Shown: piece by piece, positions 5,463 through 9,124 of the stretch
Layout of the letters: each line of letters starts with the position of its first letter
Numbering within the stretch: the stretch's first letter is position 1
NCBI GenBank assembly: GCA_937885465.1
Contig: CAKZZM010000063.1
Coordinates: forward strand, 1 to 9,124
DNA from: an uncultured Bacteroidales bacterium
GTDB taxonomy: Bacteria; Bacteroidota; Bacteroidia; Bacteroidales; Paludibacteraceae
Length of the DNA stretch: 9,124 nucleotides
Direction of reading: 5' to 3'
Notes under the pieces: model-generated
The model's database searches: none
What the model saw: only the letters and a program-made list of their open reading frames with translations
Told to the model about the DNA's origin: nothing
Made by a program: the position numbers and the translations under genes

Positions 5463-5897
5463 TTATTTGTCTTTGAGCAAGATCACCACCGAGCAATTTT
5501 CCTCACGGGTATTGCAGATGATAAACTCCGTATCGGAAGACAGAAATATCGCGTCATCGTTGCCGTTGGAGTGTGACTCCATAAGGATTTCGTAGTCTTT
5601 CTCGTTCGATAGTCTCTGAATGTCTTTGGAGAGTAGTTGTTTCTTGTCGCCTTCAGCAGTAATGATGATCATTCGGTTGAAATTGGCGAATTTCTCAAGG
5701 TCAGTGCCTTTGGTGTCTATGCTGTCAAAAACGACTTGTCCCGCCGTAGCCAAAGACAAACCGGCACTGAACATGGCTTTGTTGATACACACATACTCCA
5801 CGCCTTCCATCTTGGCGTACTTTTCAAATATCTTATTTTGTGCTTGTGCAGCGATGCCGCAAAGGGCGATGACTGCTACTAAAAGAATACGTTTCAT
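5463..5897 (-). CDS. DUF4252 family secreted protein
   Basis: The 144-aa product starts with a clear signal peptide, MKRILLVAVIALCGIAAQA, with probable cleavage after AQA-Q at residues 19/20. The mature part contains the pattern of the Bacteroidetes DUF4252 family (MEGVEYVxINKAM, then a serine/glycine-rich segment, the LEKFxNFxRMIIITAE strand and a C-terminal hydrophobic strand VVILLK). It lacks a lipobox cysteine, so it should be periplasmic rather than a lipoprotein. It is the third gene of an operon with an ECF sigma factor and a membrane protein; the gap to the preceding gene is only 12 bases. DUF4252 genes commonly accompany ECF sigma factors in this order, which suggests an envelope-stress or regulatory accessory role. 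No enzymatic residues are recognisable. Confidence 0.85.
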   Translation of the reverse strand: MKRILLVAVIALCGIAAQAQNKIFEKYAKMEGVEYVCINKAMFSAGLSLATAGQVVFDSIDTKGTDLEKFANFNRMIIITAEGDKKQLLSKDIQRLSNEKDYEILMESHSNGNDDAIFLSSDTEFIICNTREENCSVVILLKDK

Positions 5898-5909
5898 AGA
5901 TTTATTATT

Positions 5910-6473
5910 TTAATAGTTGATATATTGGGTTGCTTTTTGAATGGTTTTATTCATTTCGTTCACTTGCTCTGTCGCCGTTGCCGTAGATTGGAAGAAAAGC
6001 GCAAATGAGCGATTTATAATTACGTTAGCATATAGAATTTCTTGTGCTGCTTCTTCGGCAGTGGCGCATGTATTGCGGAAAGGGTCTATTTGCCGTTGGT
6101 ACGAGATGATTCCGCCGCCTATCGCGAGAAGAAGAGCCACCGTTGCTGCTATACGGTAAAACATCTTCGGAGGTGTTTTTAGATGGAAGATGATTCCTTT
6201 GCGTTGCTTCACCTCTGGCAAAACCGGCTTTTTTTCCGTTTGTCCGAGGTTGTTCACAAAAGCGGCAATTTCATCTGCAATGTCAGTCGGCATTTCTTGG
6301 TCGGAGATATGCGCAAGCATAAGGAATAGTTGCTTGTCCTCTTGCAACTCTTCCGGCACATCCTCACGACGGAAGAAATCAGCCAACAACCGTTCTTCGT
6401 CCGGTGTCGTTTGTCCCTCATAGAAACGAGAGAGAAGTGGTTTGATTTGTTCTATGGTCATGTTATGTATCAT
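5910..6473 (-). CDS. Single-pass membrane protein, probable anti-sigma factor
   Basis: The 187-aa protein has a cytoplasmic N-terminus with the LLSRFYEGQTTPDEERLLADFF segment (split here by an acidic helix), typical of Bacteroidetes anti-sigma and FecR-like proteins. One membrane helix spans residues 104-124 (FYRIAATVALLLAIGGG), and a short C-terminal region lies outside. It sits 30 bases after the ECF sigma gene in the same operon. In such pairs the N-terminal domain binds the sigma factor until a signal releases it; I infer that role from position and topology. It lacks the long FecR domain, so it is not a TonB-linked sensor. Start choice is uncertain: ATG at 6473 (MIHNM) or ATG at 6461 would both fit. 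Confidence 0.82.
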   Translation of the reverse strand: MIHNMTIEQIKPLLSRFYEGQTTPDEERLLADFFRREDVPEELQEDKQLFLMLAHISDQEMPTDIADEIAAFVNNLGQTEKKPVLPEVKQRKGIIFHLKTPPKMFYRIAATVALLLAIGGGIISYQRQIDPFRNTCATAEEAAQEILYANVIINRSFALFFQSTATATEQVNEMNKTIQKATQYINY

Positions 6474-6501
6474 ATTTGTCTTTAGTCTTTGAGCGTTAGC
6501 G

Positions 6502-6547
6502 GTCTAACAGTGTAACGGTCTTGCGTCTAACAGCGAAGCGGTCTTTT
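6502..6547 (-). repeat. Imperfect 23-bp tandem duplication at the sigma-factor 3' end
   Basis: Bases 6502-6524 and 6525-6547 share GTCTAACAG, then CGGTCTT, differing at only a few positions. The 23-bp unit is not a multiple of three, so the second copy is read in a different frame and supplies the last residues (ARPLHC) and the TAG stop of the sigma factor. Confidence 0.6.
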
Positions 6548-7016
6548 CCCGCAGCGTTTTTCTTGCTCTTGATAGCAAGGTGTAAATGTTTTCGCGACTA
6601 AAACGGGTCAGTTCTTGTATTTGGTCTATCTCTAATCCGTCAATCGTGCGTAAGCGTAGCACTGTTTGTTGGTCGGGAGGCAGTTTGTCAATGAGTTGGA
6701 GCACTACGTTAAGGTCACTTGCTGCGTCAATTTGATTTTCAGTGTCGTTGGTCGTAAGCGTATCAAGGATTTCATCGCTTGGCTCTGTGTTTCGGGCTTT
6801 GAGACGGTCGAGGCAGTTGTTTCGCACCATTGTTAACACAAACGGAAGTGGTGGTTTGTCGGGTTCTATCGTGTCCCGTTTGATCCATAACTCGGAGTAC
6901 ACATCTTGCACGCAGTCTCGCGCCTCGTCACGGTTACGGAGCAGGTTGTATGCGAGTGCATACATCTTTCCGCTAAACGGCAAATATATTTGCGTAAACT
7001 GCTCGTGCGTCATCAT
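6504..7016 (-). CDS. ECF-type RNA polymerase sigma factor
   Basis: The 170-aa product has sigma region 2 at about residues 7-75 (FTQIYLPFSGKMYALAYNLL, then RDCVQDVYSELW, the -10 recognition helix area) and region 4 at about 103-156 (LPPDQQTVLRLR, and the helix-turn-helix through FSRENIYTLLSRARKTLR). There is no region 3, and the length is normal for group-4 (ECF) sigma factors. It directs RNA polymerase to a small regulon, probably including its own operon with the membrane protein and DUF4252 gene downstream. Upstream on the minus strand I find no clear TAnnTTTG box, which fits autoregulation from an ECF promoter. The start is MMTHEQF, with either of the two adjacent ATGs usable. The last six residues arise from a tandem duplication. 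Confidence 0.93.
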   Translation of the reverse strand: MMTHEQFTQIYLPFSGKMYALAYNLLRNRDEARDCVQDVYSELWIKRDTIEPDKPPLPFVLTMVRNNCLDRLKARNTEPSDEILDTLTTNDTENQIDAASDLNVVLQLIDKLPPDQQTVLRLRTIDGLEIDQIQELTRFSRENIYTLLSRARKTLREKTASLLDARPLHC

Positions 7017-7116
7017 ACGGCTCTTGAATTTATATTTTGTAGGGTGTTCTAGTTAACCCTTCTATATGTAATACGATTGAACCGTCAAAATCTTACAACC
7101 TATGTGCAATTTTTAC

Positions 7117-7143
7117 AAAAAAGTGCCAGTAGGTGGCACTTTT
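7117..7143 (-). terminator. Intrinsic terminator after the DUF4062 gene
   Basis: On the minus strand, AAAAGTGCCA (7143-7134), loop CCTAC, then TGGCACTTTT (7128-7119) forms a perfect 10-bp stem, and the T-run extends to six T's (7122-7117). It lies about 40 bases after the stop of the 515-aa gene and insulates it from the sigma operon. Confidence 0.88.
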
Positions 7144-7184
7144 CTGATGCTTTTATCTTTTCATAGATTGCCATAGACTATCAT

Positions 7185-8732
7185 TCAAAGCGAGAAACTC
7201 TTCAACAATTCCAAGCCCTTAGGGGTTAAGTAATATGCTTGCCCTTTACGCTTAGGATTATCAGGATAAAGCATGGTTACATAACCGGCTTCAATGGAAG
7301 GAGTTAAATAGGTCAATCTAAAATTCTCACGATGGTTTAAATGCATTATAGTCATTATTTCCTCACGAGTTTTAGTATCACCTCTAATTACCTTTATCAA
7401 TCGTTTAATTGCCTCTGATACATGGTCGGTTTCATGCACGGTTTGATGGTCGGTTTCATGCACGGTTTGATGTACACTTTCTTGGCCAGTGACTTGATTT
7501 ATTTCTTGGTCGGCACCATGTTTCTCAGGTCGCCAAAGGATGGTAAGGAAGTCTTCATCTTGAATAAACTCCGGTGTACGCAACCCTGCGTTTTTGCACC
7601 GTTCAAGGATGTCTGTCGTTCCTGTACCCATCTGCTCAATATAACCGGTCAGATACACAGGATTAGCAAGTACTGGATTGACTGGGCGTGACCGGTGCAC
7701 TCCGCTTAGGTCCTCGATGGTCATACCATGAGGCAGTTTACCGGGATTCCATACCTCCAACCTGTCTTTGAACAGCATGACCTGCACGCTGCCATTATCT
7801 GCATAATCACGGTGAACAACAGCATTGACGATTGCTTCCCTGACAGCTTGTGCAGGAAGTTCCGGAGTGACATCCACACGTGCGGAATGGATGCGCTCGC
7901 CGACACGCTGGTCAATGCGAGACATAACGAATGTGACAGCCATATCCACTTGATCAAACACCGTTCCTCCGTATATCTGTAACGAAGCCATCGGTTTCTC
8001 CACTTTTGTGCCGTAGAAATGCGCACACTTGATGGTTGCCGTGGCAAACCATTGTTGCGGATCTTTGGCAAACAACAGTAGTGTGGCATTCTTAATGCCG
8101 CCATCTTCTGTGATGAGGTGGAGGCTATGGAGTATCTGCGGGATATTCTCCTCGGAATAAGATAGAGGAAATTGTCTTACCTCTCGTGCCACTCCGACGA
8201 ACCAACGGATCTTCTCCTTATCCAAGTCGCTGATGCGTGCATCAGGATGAGCGGTAGCATCAAAAGGACCTTGACGTAGCAATTGGTGTGAAGTCATATA
8301 CTCCACCAAGGAAGCATATACTCCACTTTGCAGTTCCTCGTAGGAGTTGAACACGTTACGAATCACATCGTGGTCAATCCTACGCTTGAAAGCATCTTCT
8401 TTATCGTCTCTTTGAGCAATCGATTTTATAAATGCAATACGATACGCATGATGCGCAGTGGCGGTGTCATATTCGCGTTCGGTTGGTGAAGTACCCTCTT
8501 CATCCTGATAGCCGTACCGGGCACCTATCAAAAGAAGATAAATCTCTGACTTAGCTGCCTGTTCTAAGTATGCGGCTTGGGCAGATTTATCTTGTGCTGG
8601 GAGTTCTTCAAATAGAAACGGTTCAAAATAGATGGACAGCAAAGCATCATGCCGAATATATTCAGCAATCAATCTACGTTCACTTTGAAATTCTCCTTGA
8701 ACACTACTGATAAAAATCTTCTGTTTTGCCAT
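7185..8732 (-). CDS. DUF4062 - GHKL ATPase - winged-helix protein (RecG-like C-terminal family)
   Basis: The 515-aa protein has three parts. Residues 4 to about 100 form a DUF4062 domain (FISSVQGEF, E37-P-F, LLLIGARYG at 66-74, TEREY at 84-88). Residues about 210-405 match the ATPase part of proteins often labelled 'ATP-dependent DNA helicase RecG-like': an LLLFAKDP strand, the N-box E299-AIVN303 with HRDY at 307-310, WNPGKLP at 328-334 and QMGTGTTDI at 367-375. Residues 441-515 are a winged helix ending in YYLTPKGLELL. The usual N-terminal AlbA_2 (Schlafen-like) domain is replaced by DUF4062. The linker at 421-436 contains HQTVHETD twice. A good promoter is 33 bases upstream and a terminator follows, so it stands alone. 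It is probably a nucleotide-sensing regulator or a defence protein; no activity can be assigned. The ATG at 8732 fits the domain start. Confidence 0.88.
   Translation of the reverse strand: MAKQKIFISSVQGEFQSERRLIAEYIRHDALLSIYFEPFLFEELPAQDKSAQAAYLEQAAKSEIYLLLIGARYGYQDEEGTSPTEREYDTATAHHAYRIAFIKSIAQRDDKEDAFKRRIDHDVIRNVFNSYEELQSGVYASLVEYMTSHQLLRQGPFDATAHPDARISDLDKEKIRWFVGVAREVRQFPLSYSEENIPQILHSLHLITEDGGIKNATLLLFAKDPQQWFATATIKCAHFYGTKVEKPMASLQIYGGTVFDQVDMAVTFVMSRIDQRVGERIHSARVDVTPELPAQAVREAIVNAVVHRDYADNGSVQVMLFKDRLEVWNPGKLPHGMTIEDLSGVHRSRPVNPVLANPVYLTGYIEQMGTGTTDILERCKNAGLRTPEFIQDEDFLTILWRPEKHGADQEINQVTGQESVHQTVHETDHQTVHETDHVSEAIKRLIKVIRGDTKTREEIMTIMHLNHRENFRLTYLTPSIEAGYVTMLYPDNPKRKGQAYYLTPKGLELLKSFSL
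7422..7469 (-). repeat. Perfect 24-bp tandem duplication in the DUF4062 gene linker
   Basis: Bases 7422-7445 and 7446-7469 are identical. Being 24 bp, each copy adds the eight residues HQTVHETD without breaking the frame. The repeat lies in the linker between the ATPase and the winged helix, where related proteins carry variable His/Thr/Val-rich repeats. Copy-number changes would lengthen or shorten the linker. Confidence 0.85.
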
Positions 8733-8764
8733 GCTAACTAATCATGATTCTCATAAAAAGCGTG

Positions 8765-8795
8765 CAAAGATACTCAAAATTAACCGAATAAGCAA
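8765..8795 (-). promoter_or_regulatory. Housekeeping promoter of the DUF4062 gene
   Basis: On the minus strand TATCTTTG (8772-8765) lies 20 bases after TTG (8795-8793), an excellent consensus match. The box is 32 bases upstream of the ATG at 8732, giving a very short leader. Confidence 0.8.
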
Positions 8796-8843
8796 ATTTT
8801 TTAGGGATAAAAGTTTAATTTTGTAAACTTTTTTAGGGCTTTG

Positions 8844-9124
8844 ATGACAAAATCAAAAGATTTTGTGAATGAAAAGTGCAAAAATAGGCAGAAGTTGGTT
8901 CGTCCGTCCTTCGTAGTTCGTTCGAAGTTCCTTCGTGTTTGGCAGCGTCAAGAAACACCGCTGAAAGAGATAGTGGATGTGGTCTGTTGTGGGAATTTTG
9001 CGCAGCCGATGTGTCGCGTTCGGCAACAAGATTGCAATGACGATACCGCTCCGCTAAATCGTAGGAGCAACTTGTGCCTCCGCTCTCAACGCCACAAACA
9101 TTGCATTGGTTTGTGTCGTTGGTT
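8844..9124 (+). CDS. Open frame running off the window, doubtful gene
   Basis: From ATG 8844 the plus strand stays open for 93 codons to the window end, beginning MTKSKDFVNEKCKNRQK. The predicted sequence is rich in Arg and Cys and shows no domain, signal peptide or membrane segment. The antisense strand is also open for 97 codons (9123 down to a TAA at 8835-8833), so the lack of stops may be a compositional effect. No promoter or ribosome-binding context precedes the ATG, and a hairpin covers the first codons. It could be a real partial gene, its antisense neighbour, or non-coding sequence of a mobile element. Confidence 0.22.
   Translation, partial: MTKSKDFVNEKCKNRQKLVRPSFVVRSKFLRVWQRQETPLKEIVDVVCCGNFAQPMCRVRQQDCNDDTAPLNRRSNLCLRSQRHKHCIGLCRW

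Larger units (their letters stand above)
8733..9124. other. Upstream region of the DUF4062 gene and unassigned right end
   Basis: The left part (8733-8870) is A/T-rich and holds the promoter at 8765-8795, two TTTTTTAGGG direct repeats (8797-8806, 8829-8838), an A/T hairpin between them (8809-8832) and a hairpin ACAAAATC-AAAA-GATTTTGT (8847-8866). From about 8890 the base composition becomes visibly GC-richer, with several TTCGT repeats at 8899-8937. No family is recognisable in this part. Confidence 0.6.

Noticed and set aside
5620..6423. Plus-strand frames of 70-100 codons opposite the DUF4252 and anti-sigma genes
   Set aside because: They are antisense shadows; the minus-strand proteins have signal peptide, membrane helix and family patterns.
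7721..8104. 127-codon minus-strand frame within the DUF4062 gene
   Set aside because: It is an out-of-frame shadow with unusual Trp/Arg/Cys-rich composition.

Overview
The window reads as an accessory stretch of a Bacteroidales chromosome or mobile element (Bacteroides, Prevotella or Parabacteroides type). The evidence is four good matches to the Bacteroidetes housekeeping promoter (TTG, about 20 bases, TAnnTTTG) directly upstream of genes plus a weaker fifth, A/T-rich leaders without Shine-Dalgarno sites, and gene families typical of that order (DUF4143 ATPases, DUF4252, RecG-like GHKL proteins with VTxxVH-type linkers).

Layout, left to right. Bases 1-60 hold the first 20 codons of a leftward gene. 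A long A/T-rich gap leads to an intact AAA_14/DUF4143 ATPase (565-1800) with its own promoter and terminator. Next comes a small operon that looks like a GNAT-type toxin-antitoxin module: an intact 53-aa putative antitoxin (2154-2315) and a GNAT acetyltransferase split by an in-frame TAA (2328-2864), closed by a strong terminator. A 0.4-kb gap holds an 11-bp repeat array and a promoter for a second, divergent DUF4143 ATPase (3287-4492). Close behind it are a 27-codon remnant of a short-chain dehydrogenase and a CPBP membrane protease gene with a frameshift (4587-5295).

The right half is on the minus strand: an ECF sigma factor, a single-pass membrane protein that is probably its anti-sigma partner, and a secreted DUF4252 protein (7016 down to 5463). 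Upstream of these, behind its own terminator, is a 515-aa protein with an N-terminal DUF4062 domain, a GHKL-type ATPase of the RecG/Schlafen-associated kind and a winged-helix C-terminus (8732-7185). The last 280 bases are GC-richer, open in both strands and unassigned.

Interpretation. Three damaged genes (GNAT, dehydrogenase stub, CPBP) lie beside two intact stand-alone ATPases, which fits a decaying or frequently rearranged accessory region. The best unexplained signal is a long inverted repeat with core TGACGAAA-N18-TTTCGTCA that occurs twice with identical spacing: once in the leader of the second ATPase and once near the 3' end of the same gene. The DUF4062-GHKL-wHTH protein is the best candidate for an under-described regulatory or defence function. 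Nothing here proves a new system; all functional roles are inferred from motifs.
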